From Vandiemenella viatica (Eukaryota > Arthropoda > Insecta > Orthoptera > Morabidae), in assembly GCA_031002005.1 (NCBI GenBank), contig CM061921.1, positions 177,762,935 to 177,826,934 on the forward strand: a DNA stretch of 64,000 bases, given 5' to 3'. This document shows positions 42,500 to 55,852 of the stretch, one piece after another (position 1 is the stretch's first letter; each line of letters opens with the position of its first letter). The notes under the pieces are model-generated. The model made no database searches and was not told the origin of the DNA. It saw nothing but the letters and a program-made list of their open reading frames with translations. The position numbers were made by a program, and so were the translations under genes.

Positions 42500-43400
42500 C
42501 CTAAGTTGGGATGAACTTGACTTACGCAAAAACTACTGATTGGTTTAGTTTGATTCCCATGATCCAGCGGGTAAAATGGGGTATATTTAATTTTGATATG
42601 ATTTTGAAAATCTGAGTAATTTAACAAATTAGTTCCAGTTATTCGTTGAACGTGGTTCACGCAAAAGCTACTGGTAGGATTGTCATAGTGTTTCGATTAA
42701 TGTACCCAACGTCTGGCCTCGCGTATATTATAGGGTATGGTTGATTTTGATGTGACGTGGAAAAGCTAAGGAATTGAAGATAATCTGAACGCGATTCACA
42801 TGAAAACTACTGGTTAGATTTTGATGTGTTTTGTAGTAATGTGAAGCCCATGTTCCAGCGGGTAAAACAGGATAGCTACATTTTGATTTGAAATCGTAAA
42901 GCAGATAAATTTGAGATAATTTTTAGCTTGAGGAGATTCACGCCAAAGGCAATAGTCGGATTTTTATAGTGTGTTGATTAATGTACAACCAGTAGTGTAG
43001 CTCCGATCGAAGAAGAATATATTGAGTTTTAATGTTACATCGTAAAGCTGATAAATTTAAGTTAATTTTTGATACAATGTCAAAAAGCTGAGTAAATTAG
43101 GATAATTTTTCTTTGAACGTGGTTCAGACAAAAAAAAATCTTTGGTATTTTATGGGGTTTCGATTAATACATAGCCCATTGTCCTGCGTGTAAAATAGGG
43201 TATGTGTCCTTTTGAGGTAATGTGGAAAAGCTAAAAAGAAATTTAAGAAAATATTTCTTTGTACGCCATGCGCGTAAAAACTATTTAAAAGATTTTTATT
43301 GGGCTCCAAATAATGTAGAGTATATAATGTTGTCCAATTAGTAGAATAAGATGTCATGTTTTCTGGTGTATCGTTGAAGAGCTAAGAAATTAAATTAAAA
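42500..43400 (+). repeat. Tandem array of ~135-160-bp units
   Basis: About six diverged units. Each contains GAACGTGGTTCACGCAAAA, CTACTGGTNGGATTTT, GTTTCGATTAATGTACNGC, CCAGCGGGTAAAATAGGGTA, TTTTGATGTGATGTGGAAA and GCTGAGAAATTTAAGATAAT (idealised). Units start near 42515, 42648, 42790, 42945, 43115 and 43265. The array is followed at about 43545-43572 by GGTTGTGGACAACAGCTAGT. Its CTAGT ending recalls the 3' end of Helitron/Helentron elements, which sometimes carry internal tandem units, but no helicase gene is present. Confidence 0.6.
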
Positions 43401-43717
43401 GTGTCTGCAGTTAGTAACCATTTATAGCTAAGTAACTTCTCGCATTAGAAATATTGTGGTCGGCATCGTAATATCCGGAGGAATTACTTTACAGTTTATT
43501 GAGAGGGAACTTCATACGACAATAATTTTCGTTCAGTAATCCGAACGAGGTTGTGGACAACAGCTAGTGATTAAATCCATCTCTGGTTCCCAAGTCATTT
43601 ATCATCATAGTGTTGAAACAATCGTGTGGTGCGGAAAGGTAGGAACAGGAAAAATGTATGATGGCTAATAAAGGAATCGTTTCTTGGTATGACTTACACT
43701 ATGAATCTTTTATCTAT

Positions 43718-45660
43718 ACTAGGGTTACCAGAATTTTTTCTCCGAATCCGGGGACGCTTCAGAACTTTTTCAGCAAAATCCGGAAACACTTTTGGCACTT
43801 GACCTAACGACGCGTTGCACTTTTATAAGTGATATGATTAAAGGGTGAGTAAACTTAAAAGAAATAGATTTATCATTGTTATATATTTTGGATTTTAAAT
43901 GATATGGTACCTGATTTACCTCCAACTTGTTGTCACTGGTATTTCTCAGAAGAAGAACCTTCTTGAGAAGATCTTGTCTGGATATAAGCTTGACCGAAAA
44001 TTCTTGGCACGTCATGGAAAATTTTGTTGATATAGTTAACATAGCTTGAACTGTTTCTGTGCTCATTCTGGATCTCTGTGATGTCCACATCATGTCCATT
44101 GGGGAGAAAATTCTCTCTACAGATACTTTATTCCTAAAAAGACACAAAGACAGTTCTAACAACTTGCAAAGCCGTATGGGACCATTTTGTCAGAAAAATG
44201 TGAAAAACTTCACTCCATCTTGAGGAAACACCAACACTGGTTTCATTCCATCCATTTACTTCATCTTTTAACACAAATTCATTTAAAGAAGAAATTTAAT
44301 TAAAAAAAGCTGTCCTCATCTGAAGCAACGCCATCTACTTTTGACAAGAAGTAATTAATTGTTACTTCGAAGTTAACTGTTTCAGTAACAGATCTGAGCA
44401 GCATACATTTCAAGTGGCATAAGTCTTGACAATGAACACCTAGGCATTATCGTAAAAATCAGATGACGTTTTGAGGAATTCTGTAGTGGAACATGACCCA
44501 TGGAAGACTCAATTGCTGTGACATCATTGCCTTCTGCCTGTATTATTGCATCATGAAACCGTGGCAAAGATGAGTTTGCAAAATTCATCCTCAAGAAGGT
44601 GCAGGGATCATCAAACCACTTCTTGAGAATTACTGGGCATTTATCTTCAGACGGGAAGAACGATTTGAGAGCAGAATAGATTTCACACATTCTTCTGATA
44701 ACTGGTAGAAGAGAAAGCCACCTAATTTTGCTATAGCCTAGTATTTCTTTGTTCTCTTGCCCAACGTAGTCACAAAATTCCTTTAGTCTTGTAACTCTAA
44801 CTGTGAATATGTGAAAGAATCCAAATATCTTCACATTATCAGGGGAACTGAATCAATTGCAGAATGTGCACAATTGTGGATCATGTGAGCTACACATCCC
44901 AGACCAATCACTGTTGTTTCTAAAGTTGCTTCAGTTTTACGGAAAACATAATTTGCCCCTCTCCTTTTAAGTCCCCCAAAATTTGTGTTTGTGTTGTCTC
45001 CGGAAATGGCCACAACTTTATTTTGTATGCAAGAGTTTTTAATAGACTGAAGTCTCTCCAACAATTTCAATAAAATCGATCATCTTATTTTATATAGTAA
45101 CAGTCTTTCCTTCACTGATATGATCATACCTTACTAGAATGGATAAAACTTTTACATGTCCATAGTTAGAAGCATCATACAGCATGCTCACAAATGAGGA
45201 TCTTTGTAATTACTCTAATCTTTCTGCAATTGCCCGTGGGGCTATCACAAATTTCATTATAGACTCAACTTTTGTTCTAGAACACGAGAACTTGGGCTCG
45301 TTGAACTTCAGTATCAATCCTGATGTGCAATTCAGTTGATTTTAATTTTTGGTAATGCCGCACAGTATTGCAAGCAAATGTTCCTTATTCAAGTGCAATG
45401 TCCATATCATTTTTATCTAGCATGATCGTCTTGAAAAACTTTCGTGTTGTTGCTGACGCGAAGAATGGAATTTTTTTGTAGTTTAGTATCCTCGTGTTTT
45501 GTAATGGAGGGTCTTCCACCACTGCTAGATGATTGGTACTTCACATAACGAACAAAACGTGGTGCTCTCATATTTTCCCCGCCTAATAAAAGGAAAATCC
45601 CTCAGCATTCCACAACTAACCACACATTTTCTTTTATTAGATGAAGACATCGTTAAAGCA
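43718..45660 (-). pseudogene. hAT transposase with BED finger, decayed
   Basis: Reading the minus strand from 45660: MSSSNKRKCVVS, then CSLCEVPII (first pair of a BED zinc finger). The core follows in two frames: VVAISGDNTNTNFGG (catalytic D region), then VIGLGCVAHMIHNCAHS, FHIFTVRVTRLKEFCDYV and LGYSKIRWLSLLPVIRRM. The C-terminal dimerisation part is at 44162-43980: VSVERIFSPMDMMWTSQR, then RMSTETVQAMLTISTKF. This order is diagnostic of hAT transposases. The sequence TAGGGTTACCAGAATTTTTT at 43721 looks like a hAT end, but no matching right end or duplication was found. Stops and gaps show it is inactive. Confidence 0.8.
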
Positions 45661-46086
45661 CTAAAACCACAGGAACAAAACTTGTGGGAACTCAGGCTTC
45701 ACCACAACAACAAGAAAAGTCCACAACTCCTGGAAATGTAGTGTTGCCAACCGCAGCAAATAGAATATAGTTTAGCTCCAAAACAGAAGGAGCTGTAACT
45801 GATAAAATACCTATAGAGAAATTTATTATTTATGGAGCGGACACCAGTCAAATAGAACTTATCATAAAGAGGTAACGTGAAAATTAAAACCTTTTGGAGC
45901 TACTGAAAAACAGCTAGTTGTAGCGCAGAAGTACATATTGTCAGTTTTGAACTATCTACCAATTCCAAAGAACATTACAGACCGTCTTATTGCATACAGC
46001 AAGGAGCCATGAGTTTCCAAAGATGTTGTGTCCAAGACGCAGCATCCCTGTAATTTTATTTTATTCCTAGGCACGTATAAGGAAAG

Positions 46087-46129
<43 letters not shown>

Positions 46130-46240
46130 CACGCGCGTATCTGGGTAAGCGAAAATCTGACTGTGTGTTTCCGTGAGCGTTAGTGGATGGATGATTGGTT
46201 GAGTTAGCGCCTGTGTCTAGTGATGTGGGATTTATTGTCT
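45661..46240. other. Unassigned sequence with a (GT)n run
   Basis: There is no recognised gene. A pure GT repeat occupies 46089-46127. Confidence 0.5.
46089..46127. repeat. (GT)n microsatellite
   Basis: About 19 uninterrupted GT units. Confidence 0.95.
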
Positions 46241-46242
46241 TT

Positions 46243-47890
46243 ATTATTATTATTATTACTCCGCGATTCACTAAAAGTGTGTGGCAGAGGGTACATTGCA
46301 CCATTACTAAAGGGTAATGGTTTGGAAGGGATATACGGGATATGGCAGGAGGCGCCCATGGGCTATTGTGAGGGACCGTGGAGCGATCGGGGAAAACCAT
46401 GGAAAACCCAGAGCAGGATGGGCCGGAGTGCTTTATCGAAAGCTACTCCTGTCGTATTTTAAGTTTAGTCGCGCGGTTAATCCTTTCTATTCCATTCCAA
46501 AATCGCTCGTGGAAAAAATGAGTACAGAAATGAATCGGTTCTGGCCCTGACTTCTCTTATATAATTTTCGCAGTCATTCCGAGATATGAATGATGCTGGT
46601 AGCAATATTTGTTTGCTGTCATTCAGAAATACGTCAGTCGAGAATTTTTCAATTAACTTCTGTCGAGAGCAACGCCTTCGGTGTTCCAGGTCTTCCCAAC
46701 CTAACTCCTTCAACATCCCATTTACGCTTTCCTTCCAACTATACCATATACCTGTCACGAATAGGGCAGTTATACTTTGGACCTTCTCTAAAGCCTCAAT
46801 TAGCCCCTTTTGATGGGGAACCCATACAGAACGACAATATTCTAAGTGAGGACGCATTAGTGACTTGTATGCAATCGATTTAACTTCCAGAGTGCAATGT
46901 TTTAAATTACGGCCTAGAAATTTGGTTTCCCAATTACATTCTCGATATGGTCATTCCACGACAAATTATTACGAATTGTTACCCCTAGGTATTTAGCGGA
47001 ATCTACCGTTCTAAGGACAGCAGCATTAATTGTATATTCAGAGCTAAAAGATGTCACCTTCTTACGCATTTAACTCCACGCAATTATTTTCATAATATCG
47101 TCTTGTAACAAAGCGCAGTCGTCCTCAGTTGTGATTTCACGATAAATAATAGCATCATCGGTAAAATAATCTTTTCATCCCCCTTATTATGTCGCACAAA
47201 TCATTAATGTATTACTAGATTACAACCGCCTTGTGATCACTTATACCGTCTTCTATACATACTGTATCTACAATATCCGGATTGCTTGTAAGAAAAAGAT
47301 CCAAAATGGTCGAGGAATCTTTGTCGCTCCGCGTTGGCTCTTCGACCATCTGTTAAAGAGAATTTTCCGCGAATGTTTCTAGAAACGTTTCGGTTATTAA
47401 ACTATCTCTTCCGCATGACTTGAACGTATATGTGTCCCAGTTAGCCGAGGGCATATTAAAATTGCCTCACATGATCAATGTATGTCCCTGAAATTTTTGA
47501 GAAATATGATTAAGTGACTGTCTAAAATACTCCGCGTTATCTAATCCAGAATCCGGATGTCGCTAAAGTGACCATATTATGAACTTTAAATTTCTGACAA
47601 TTTTTACCTTTAGCCATATTACCTCGAAAAAATTTTCTGTTTCAGTTACTACGAAGCAATTGACGGTTTTATTAACGGCCACGAACACACCTCCACCCAT
47701 TGAGGTAGTCCTGTCTTTCCGAAAACCATTGAATTGAGGAGCAAATACTTCGCTAGATTCTACCTCTGGCGTCAACCAGCTCTCGGTTCCTAGTATTATA
47801 TCGACATCATTAGTCGCAACTCCAGTGTGAAAATCGACTACTTTCCCTCTAATACTCCGACAACGTAGGACCATTATCCGTAGCTGCTTA
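46243..47890 (-). pseudogene. CR1-like LINE with a large internal deletion
   Basis: On the minus strand the 5' part (47874-47220) encodes the endonuclease: MVLRCRSIRGKVVDF, then DIILGTESWLTPEVES, RKDRTTSMGGGVFVAV and an EDGISDHKAVV-like end near 47230. At about 47200 the sequence jumps to the RT catalytic box, here FTDD instead of FADD (about 47155), followed by the thumb and C-terminal domain (HLEYCRSVWVPHQKG, ELGWEDLEHRRR, FFPRAILEWNRKD) to 46477. The RT fingers and palm in between are missing. The 3' end carries GTGTGTGGCAGAGGGTACA and a (TAA)n tail at 46243-46257. It is the same family as the LINE at 18378-21340, and it is dead. Confidence 0.8.
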
Positions 47891-48106
47891 GTATCGGTAT
47901 CTGTGTGAATGTTGACGCATGAGTTTGTTAATATATGTTGGTGACTGTCAATCTGTCTGTGAACTGGTTGGTGTGGGGTGTGTGCCTGTTGGTGAATTAC
48001 TAAGTTAATGCCTGGGTGATTTAGTATCTGTGATTGAGTTTTGGCGTTTGGTGGTGGATGTCTGTGTCTTGTGTGAGTATTGTATACGTATTATGTATAG
48101 AGTGTA

Positions 48107-48164
<58 letters not shown>

Positions 48165-49339
48165 GAATGCGTGTAGCTGGTGTGTGTTTAAAGCATTCAG
48201 CAGAACTGACACTTATCCATTTATCGTGACGTGGGAAAATTCACCTCTCGTCGATTAAAATCCTGGTCAACCTCCTTCCTTGTCCATTTGTCCATCAAGA
48301 GCTCACTGAAAACGGCTGTCTTGGATAAGTCAATGGACAGTCCAAGCTCCAGTTGTGTAACACTCCATCCTTTTAACTATCCTTGCAAAATGTGGGTGTC
48401 GTTCGTTAAACAGAGTGTGGTTGAATCATGGGAGATGTGGTACTTTGTTATTTGAATGGAGTCTTCAGTTAGTGACTGCGGTGCTGAATACCAATCCATC
48501 AACACCTAGCTTTTGATAGCTCCAATAAAGCATTAAAAGAAATGAACCAGGATTTCATTCATTGGTCACCAAGAGCAATCGAATGGATTAGGGAGCTTGA
48601 CATTAAACTGTGCCCTTTTTCTTTCTTGTAACTCTATTACTTGTTGTTATGTTGCTTGAATTGTTAAACATGTATACAGCCGTACACTAAATAAAGTCTT
48701 AGATGTGTGAGTGTTTTTTTTATTATTATTATTTATTTTATTTAGAGTTGTGTGTGTCTTTATGATGTTTGAATTCGTTGGTGAAGATCTGCGTTGGGTG
48801 TGTCTTCGTCTTTATGTGTGTGAGTGGTTTTGGTTGATCGAGACTCTGAATATGGTGGTGCCGTTTGCTTCAGTATGTGAGTATTAGAGTAAACTAATGC
48901 CTGTGTGAGTTGGTGGGAGATTTAAGGTATGTGTGTTTGTGGATGTGTGAGGGAGAGTTAGGTGCTTAGAGCCTGTGGTAGAGGCAACTAGTGCAGATAT
49001 GATAATTGATCTCAGATGTATTATAAAGGGAAATACATAGTTTTAATTTATAGATTTATGGTTGCGGACTGTATTGAACAGACTTAGAGGTCATGAGTTG
49101 CCAGCTGTATTGTTAACTTGTATTGGTGATATGGCGCTACTCGAAAAAAAAAAAAAAAATAGTATCTGTTAAGAGAAAGCATTGAGAGAATGTAACGTAA
49201 AAGTCTTATGTGACAGTTGTTACTGTGTGAAGTAAATACAAATGTTAATGCTGTATTCCAAAATATCTGTTTGAAGCGTGTCTACTGCAAATGCATCTCC
49301 CGTCTGAGGGTGACTGTAACATTTCTTGTGGAGCATATA
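47891..49339. other. GT-rich intron region without a recognised gene
   Basis: The plus strand is rich in TG/TGTG phrases, especially 47900-48180 and 48720-48960, with a pure (TG)n run at 48109-48162. An A run lies at 49144-49160. No protein was recognised. Confidence 0.55.
48109..48162. repeat. (TG)n microsatellite
   Basis: About 27 uninterrupted TG units. Confidence 0.95.
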
Positions 49340-50515
49340 CACTGAAGTGCCAAAAGTTATAGGATAACTCCAAATATAATGCGGGACCCCTTCTCACCCA
49401 CCTAAGTGCAGCAACCCGACTGGCATTGATTCAACGTCGGAATTGCCCTGAAGAAATATTCAGCCTTGCTTATTCTACTACCGTCCAAAATTGCGGAAGT
49501 ATTGTTGGTTCAGGGGGCTGTGCAGGAACTGATTTTTCGATCATCTCTCAGATATATTCCATTGGATTCATGTTTGGCGGTCTAAGTGCCCAAATTATTC
49601 GTTGAAATTATCCAGAATGCTCCTCAAACCAATCGTTACTGATTTCGGCCCGGTGATATGGTGCATTGTCGTCCTGAAAATTCCATAATTGTTTGGAACA
49701 TGAGGGCTGTAAATGGCTGCAAAAGTTCTTTAAGTAGCTGATCATAACCATTTCCTGTAAATGGTCCGTTCAATAAGACCAGAGATCCCAGCCCATACCA
49801 TGTAAGCACAGCCCATACTAGGATGGAGCCACTACCAATTTACACAGTGCCAACGTGTGTCCATAGCCTCGTGGTGCCTGTGGCACACTCGAACCCTGCC
49901 ATCAGCCCTTACAAACTTGAATCGTGGCTCTTCTGACCATGCAACGTTTTTCCAGTAGTTTAGAGTCCAACGGATATGAATACGAGCCCAGGAAAGGCGC
50001 TGCAACTGATGGCGTTTCGTTAGCCCAAGCAGAAGCGTTAGTGTTTTCTTGTCATATCACATCAACGCTAGATTTCGTTACATTGTTCACAGAGACACGC
50101 CATTTATATTTCCTACATTGATTGTTACTATTATTTAACGCAGTACTGCCTGTTTGTACACTCTCACACCTCGAAGCAGATGTCGCTGGTCTCGATCATC
50201 AAGTACACGTGGCGTCACCTAACACTGGAAATTACCATACATATGCACGGCACACTCTTCACACTGTGGATCGAAGAATGTTGAATTTATGAACAGTTTT
50301 CGAAATGGAATTCCCCATGCGTCTACTTGTAATTACCATTCCGCGCTCAGAGTCTGTTAATTCATGTCTTGCGTCCATGATCACGTCAGAAAACATATCA
50401 CCCGACTCACGAGAAAGCCCCGACAATGCACGGCATATTAATACGTTTCTTCCGCGAAGCCGCCTCCATCTGGATATTTGCATTTTCCTAATTCATGATT
50501 TTGTACAATTCAGTG
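49340..50515 (-). pseudogene. Tc1-like transposon of DD36E type, decayed
   Basis: The ends are CACTGAAGTGCCAAAAGTTA (49340) and, complemented from 50515, CACTGAATTGTACAAAATCA. Both are flanked by TA. The minus strand carries a worn transposase: MVITSRRMGNSISKTVHKF (helix-turn-helix, about 50330), central fragments, then DDNAPYHRAEISNDWFEEH and NMNPMEYI holding the last two catalytic positions, 36 residues apart by hand count. A stop lies between them. Many substitutions and stops make it inactive. It is a different family from the other Tc1 copies here. Confidence 0.75.
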
Positions 50516-50999
50516 TACCATCTTAATAGAAGAATACCTGAGCGAGAAAGCGTCGTGACGTAATGACTGTCTGCGTGGATGAGCTAAACTTTAGTTGATA
50601 GTTGGCACTGACTTTGCCAGTTTTACCATATTGTATGATGAATAACGTTATTTTTGTAAATAAGGATAATAGATTCTAGCAATTAATAATGAATTGTAGT
50701 AATTAATAATATCTATACCAATAATATATAATGACTAACGCCAAGGCAAATTTATTTGAGTATTTAGGAGTGTGAGCGTGAAATTAAAAACGTGTGTTGT
50801 TATCACGTGTTTGCACGAAAATGCTTGCCATTTTAATAAGTAATAACGGTTACAGTTCCCAGGAGATAAAAGAGCCACGTCTTTCATAATTCAAAATCTT
50901 AATTAACGGAAAACATGGGTGCTAAACATCTTGAAGGCGTCCAAGAGGTTAGAGTGCCAATTTTCCAAACGGCCTAAATTATTACTTCAGACCGTCTTT
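50516..50999. other. No gene seen
   Basis: AT-rich intron sequence without a family-like frame or repeats. Confidence 0.4.
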
Positions 51000-51390
51000 T
51001 GTATACAGTGTCGATAGATGGACGCCATTTGGTGTTATATATTTGATAGTATTCGAATTATATGGTCGATGTGGGTGTACTTTGATAGTTATTACGCCAA
51101 TTATCACAGGGGAAATGACATTTTTGACAATTGGCACTTAGTTACCATTTTTCAAACCGACCACATGTGACATCATTTCATCAACACTGAATGTCTCGCC
51201 AAACATTCCCGCCATATGATGTGGCTCCAATTTCCTTATACCGGCTGTGACGTCATATTTACCACAATAATTTGACAGCTGTCATTTTGGCAAGGTGGTG
51301 TGGCATCCGGGTAGTCGCTTGACGTAATTGAATGGTACTTTGAAAATTGTAAACAAACTGTTTCCGAGTCATTAAGTCTTCCGTAATCAT
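51000..51390 (-). repeat. Copy 2 of the unnamed dispersed repeat (related to 25683-25990)
   Basis: Read on the minus strand it shows GGAAGACTTAATGACTCGG, TTTGTTTACAATTTTCAAAG, ATATGACGTCACAGCCGG, ATGGCGGGAATG and ACTATCAAAGTACACCC in the same order as the copy at 25683. The ends were not resolved. Non-coding. Confidence 0.4.
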
Positions 51391-51773
51391 TTGCAATCAC
51401 TCATTCATTCAGATACCGTTGATATCAGACGCGTCGCGCTTGCAGATTAGGAATAGTCTTTTCGTTTTCGATAAATTGATACTTACTCATGAACGACTGA
51501 AGGCTACTAATTGATCTCTGGTGGTGAGTGAAGCGTAGCTAGCAAGGCACGTGGAACAGCGGGTTCGGTTCCGCGTTTTCCGTTCGGCTAGGACGGATGG
51601 GCAGTGAAAAAACTAAGCGCCAAGGTGCCTTGCCACCCAGGTCAAGTGCTACTTCGCACTCATCTATGCTGGCGGCGGCCGCGGCAACACTAGAACTGGA
51701 CACAAAGTAAAGAGGATACAACAACCAGCATCCTCACTGTAACAGGAGCGCCAGAGACTAGGTGGGTACAAGC
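51391..51773. other. No gene seen
   Basis: A short GC-richer patch (51540-51700) has open frames but no protein I recognise. Confidence 0.4.
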
Positions 51774-53144
51774 CATGGAGGAAGGAGACGATGCAAGGGA
51801 CCTTCACCACGCACAGGAGTGAAACCGAGTGGAGAGAAGTGGGGTGGGGAGGTCGCCATATTGGTCGGCCGGAGAAACTCGGGGAATTGGCACAAAAACC
51901 TCAACGGAGTCATAAGACAACTGTGGCACCGCAATTTGATGATTGATTATTATGTAACTCGACGAGACAGATCAAAAATGAAGAAAAAATTTAATATCCT
52001 GCTTAGTTCTCGAGATATACTGTCTCAAAAGTGAGGAGTTTCGGGTTGAAATTCAGAAGAAAAATTTCCCCTAGGTCAAATTTTATAATAGATTCTTATT
52101 CTTATGTAACAGGACGAGACAAATCGAAAGTGAAGAATAATTTTTTTTCGATATCTCGCTTAGTTCTCGAGATATGCTGTCTCCAAATTGGGGTGGTTAG
52201 GTTTGGTTAAGTCAATGTTTAGAACTTTTTTTTTTAAAAAAATTGAACCCTTCAAAAGATCTCATAGCTTCTGGGCTTACTCAGAAGATATTGTGCTGTT
52301 AGTGGCCTATGTAAATTTGCTAACATACATCAAAAGTCAGAAGCTTAGGTGGGAGTAGTTTATATCGCGATACACGTTGTGTCACTAACATGGTGATCAT
52401 GAAATTACTAAAAAATAATAATAAATAAACTGTTTGTACCCTTCTGGTACAGGCTGCATTTCAACCTACCCATATTTCCATTAATATTGCAGCTACAAAA
52501 TCAAACTATATGGACAGATCTAAACACATGAAATGCATCGCGAACTACATTTCAGGTAACAACAACGTTTGCTTCATCAAGTTTAGTAGTTCACACAGCA
52601 CAAATTATCACAATTCATTTCATCGTACACTTTCAGTGTAAATTGAAACTGGACTAAAGCATGCACATTCACTGTATCGCACATTCACTGATCCACTTAA
52701 ATTAGACTTTCAACACTTGTTTACAATAAGTCCAGCATTTTAGGTGCAATGTAGTAACGTATGCTGATTGTCTACACTACACCAACAAACATTTGAGAAC
52801 AATATCATCCTATTGAGAGCAATTAATAAATTTATAGCGATAGGCTCTAATCTTGCAGTTATCTACCAAACACTTCAAGAACAATAATTACAATGTGATT
52901 TAGTTACGAAACGTTATTCCTGGTTGTTTCCTATCTTGTCTGTTAGTGCAACCGAATGCAACACAACTTGGCATTATAGAAAACTTCTGAATATTAGAAA
53001 ATGAAATATTCTCATCAGCAGACACAGTGCAAACAGCCCAATGTTTTGGCCGATGGTCGACGCGCATGCGCAGTAGGAGACGATTTTTTATATGAGGTTC
53101 ACGGATTTAGCGTTATTTCGTCGCCATATATTCCTTCCTCCATG
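51774..53144 (-). mobile_element. P-element-like transposon, copy 2
   Basis: It starts CATGGAGGAAGGAGACGATG and ends with the complement of CATGGAGGAAGGAATATATG. The duplication is GTACAAGC (51766-51773) and GTACAAAC (53145-53152), with one mismatch. Its sequence parallels copy 1 (38036-39601) along most of its length, including the repeats with the TATCTCG/CGAGATA hairpin. It has a THAP exon at its right end and no transposase body. Confidence 0.85.
52905..52974 (-). pseudogene. THAP-domain first exon of a P-like transposase, copy 2
   Basis: The minus strand from 52974 reads MPSCVAFGCTNRQDRKQPG then ITF. This is a THAP start with its methionine and C-x4-C pair intact. The donor seen in copy 1 (GTAAGT) has changed here to GTAACT, and a stop follows. 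Nothing like the rest of a P transposase follows within the element. Confidence 0.75.
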
Positions 53145-54738
53145 GTACAAACAGGTTCGATATGCGTATGTGATCATCGGTGGAGCCCACATACTATTCT
53201 TGGAAACAGGGTCGACCAGATGTCTGTGAAGTCGCAATTGCTAAGGACAAATCGGGCTTCGTTGTCTCCTCTTTTATTAAATGTCTGCCATCAGTCCACG
53301 ACCACGAAGTTTGATGAGCTCAGCCCAGATTCAAGAGCTACTTCCGGCCGAGTTTGAAGACGCCCGTGCTGTAGGTAACATCGACGATGCCCTTCAAGTT
53401 TTCGAAGCAGCGGTGTGTAACATATCTGCAGCAACCACACACGTTGAGTGCATCTCATGCTGCCTCCTCTCCACAGCTTTCACAATCTCTCTTGGCTGAA
53501 AAGAGGCATAAAAGCAAGGTTGCAACGAAGTGGGGGCTTGCTGGAAATTCGGCTATAACGGCTTCTCAACTCCCTTCAAATAAACCTTAACGCTTCGCAG
53601 ACGGGAGAGGAATGCCTAAGTTTCCATGCTTCACCCAGACGGCAAGACGCTCTGGTTACAAACACGGTGAATTACACGCCGACGGCAGCGTCTTCTTCTG
53701 CTACTTGCTGAATGCGAATTGGTCGTCAGTCCAGATGGTAAGATCATTGTACTTGTTAATACGTCTGAAAATATTTCCGGTCCTCGCAAGCAACCTGAAA
53801 TGCCTCGTCGGCTGTGAGTGCCCTGGAAACCAAGGAACTGTGGCGGTCGTAAGATGACTGGTGAAGCTACATCCCCGTAAGGCTGCGGAGCGTGACAAGA
53901 TCTGCAAACTACAACATCAGAACATATCGTCTAGGCCGCAGATGATGTCGCAGCGATTTTCTATAAAATCATACGGGAGCAGTACGCTCGCCGCTTGAAG
54001 CATGCAGAGGCTGTCGGAGCCCATAAGAGCTGGAAGAACACACCCCTCAGCCTTACCGACCCCTCAAACGCCTGAACTCGCATACCGCAAACACCAGTAT
54101 TATACTCAAACCCCAGCTCGGCTTTCGACGTGGTCACTCCACCATACAGTAGCCGACGAGGATAGTTGTTGCAGTGAACCTATCATACGTCTTTAAAGAG
54201 TACTGCAGGATGGTGTTGCTCACTATGGAACTTGAAACTCTTTCTTATGCTTTACGAGCAGGGGTTCAACAAGATTCAGTGCTCAAACTGTGCTGTACTC
54301 ACCGTACACCACCGGCGATTAGAGAAATCCCGTTGTCCATGTTGCGACCTATACCAACCACACAGCATATTTCTCACGTAACAAAAGTAGAGAAATTGTT
54401 TTCAAGAGGCTCTGCAGAAACAGAAGCCTGGTAGTGGAGATCGAGAATAGAGGTGAACTCAACAAAGACTCAATTAATAACGTTGACGAGACGCCAGGAG
54501 GCATCTATACCCGGACTCACAACTACTTGTTCACGGCGAAGACGCCTCCTGGACGACGACTATGCATTATCTGTTGGTAACGCTCGACAGAATATTGACG
54601 TGGCACGTCCATATTTTTGACGTCTTTCGGTGAGAAAGTACGAGGTTACACGACCGCTACACGCTCCTGAACCATGGCAGACAATTCGTTCCATCTACAT
54701 CACTCTTTTCAGACTCATCATGGATATGCCTGCCCAGT

Positions 54739-55852
54739 TAGTGATGATCCGATACAAGTAAATACGAGTAAGTACTCGATACTTTGTTTCGATACCGAGT
54801 ACTTTTAGTATTTGAATTAATTCATTCGATACTTACTCGGTATCGAAAGAAAAGTACTTGTATCGAATCGAAAGTATCGAAAACACCCGGTGTTAAATTC
54901 TATACGCATCATCCCTGCTGCGACACTCAGTCGCTCCTGCGAAACTAATTTCCCGCTGACGTCAAGTTGGTAGCATTGAAAATCAAACAAAATCAGTCTT
55001 AGAATATGCAATATAATCTCAAAGAGTTTGCTTTAGGACCCTATTTCACTGTAATAAAGTTGTACTTGGCGCGCATTTCACTGTACCTGGCAAATGGTCG
55101 CTCCCGCGCAACCCCACACAAAAACTAAAAGGTATGATTCATAAGCAACTACAGTAAGGAGCCCTTGTGAATCGGAAGAAGAAGCTGCTTCAGCTAGCGT
55201 TTCACAGGAATATCACTTCTGGAAACATCACAAAGAATAAGAAAACGCACCTTAGTGACAAAGTCTCTCTCTACTTGTCAAACACTGTAATGTCTGTATA
55301 AAAGCAATCCATTTACAGAGTGGGAAGAAATGAAACATATATTTCCTTGTCTGTGTAAATAGGCACAACAGTATCTTATTATTGTAGCAACGACAGTATT
55401 GAGTGAATGTTTGTTTTCTAATGTGGGTGAAACAGTGACAAACAAAAGAAACAAGCTGTCCCCAAAATATTTTGAACAATTTTTTTTTTTTTTTTTTTGG
55501 GAAACCTTCCAAAACGAACTTTTATTTTTTAAAAGTGTTAAAACTATAATAAATAAATATTTAATGCAAAACCTTCAAAGTATGCTTACGATGTGAGCTT
55601 TATTATAATTTTAATAAATAAATTAAAATGTTTACTGAGTGTTATTTGATTTCATTACACTAGGCAAATAAAACAAATAATTTAGCAATATTTCACATAT
55701 TTTTTTATATTTCGACATTAATTTAAGAAAAGTATCGATATGAGTAAGTATCGATACTTTAACAGTACTCATATGAGTAAGTATCGTAAGACAATTTGAG
55801 TACTACTCATTTGAGTAGGTATCGATACTTAGATGGTATCGGAACATCACTA
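54739..55852 (+). mobile_element. hAT element, copy 2 (TAGTGATG ends)
   Basis: It has the same ends as copy 1 at 32417-33988, in reverse orientation, and a perfect 8-bp duplication TGCCCAGT (54731-54738 and 55853-55860). The subterminal zones are dense in TATCGATA and GAGTACTC-type palindromes. It retains the C-terminus of a transposase at 55140-55600 and carries a T run at 55481-55499. It interrupts a Jockey-like LINE. Confidence 0.93.
55140..55600 (+). pseudogene. hAT transposase C-terminal fragment
   Basis: The plus strand reads PFTEWEEMKHIFPCL (about 55311), then SECLFSNVGETVTNKRNKLS and PKYFEQFFF to about 55490. This is the hAT dimerisation segment in the place where other hAT proteins have SVxSERxFS and RxxLxP motifs. 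The upstream part (RKKKLLQLAFHRNITSG, about 55168) matches copy 1. The N-terminal two thirds are absent and the frame has several stops. Confidence 0.7.
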
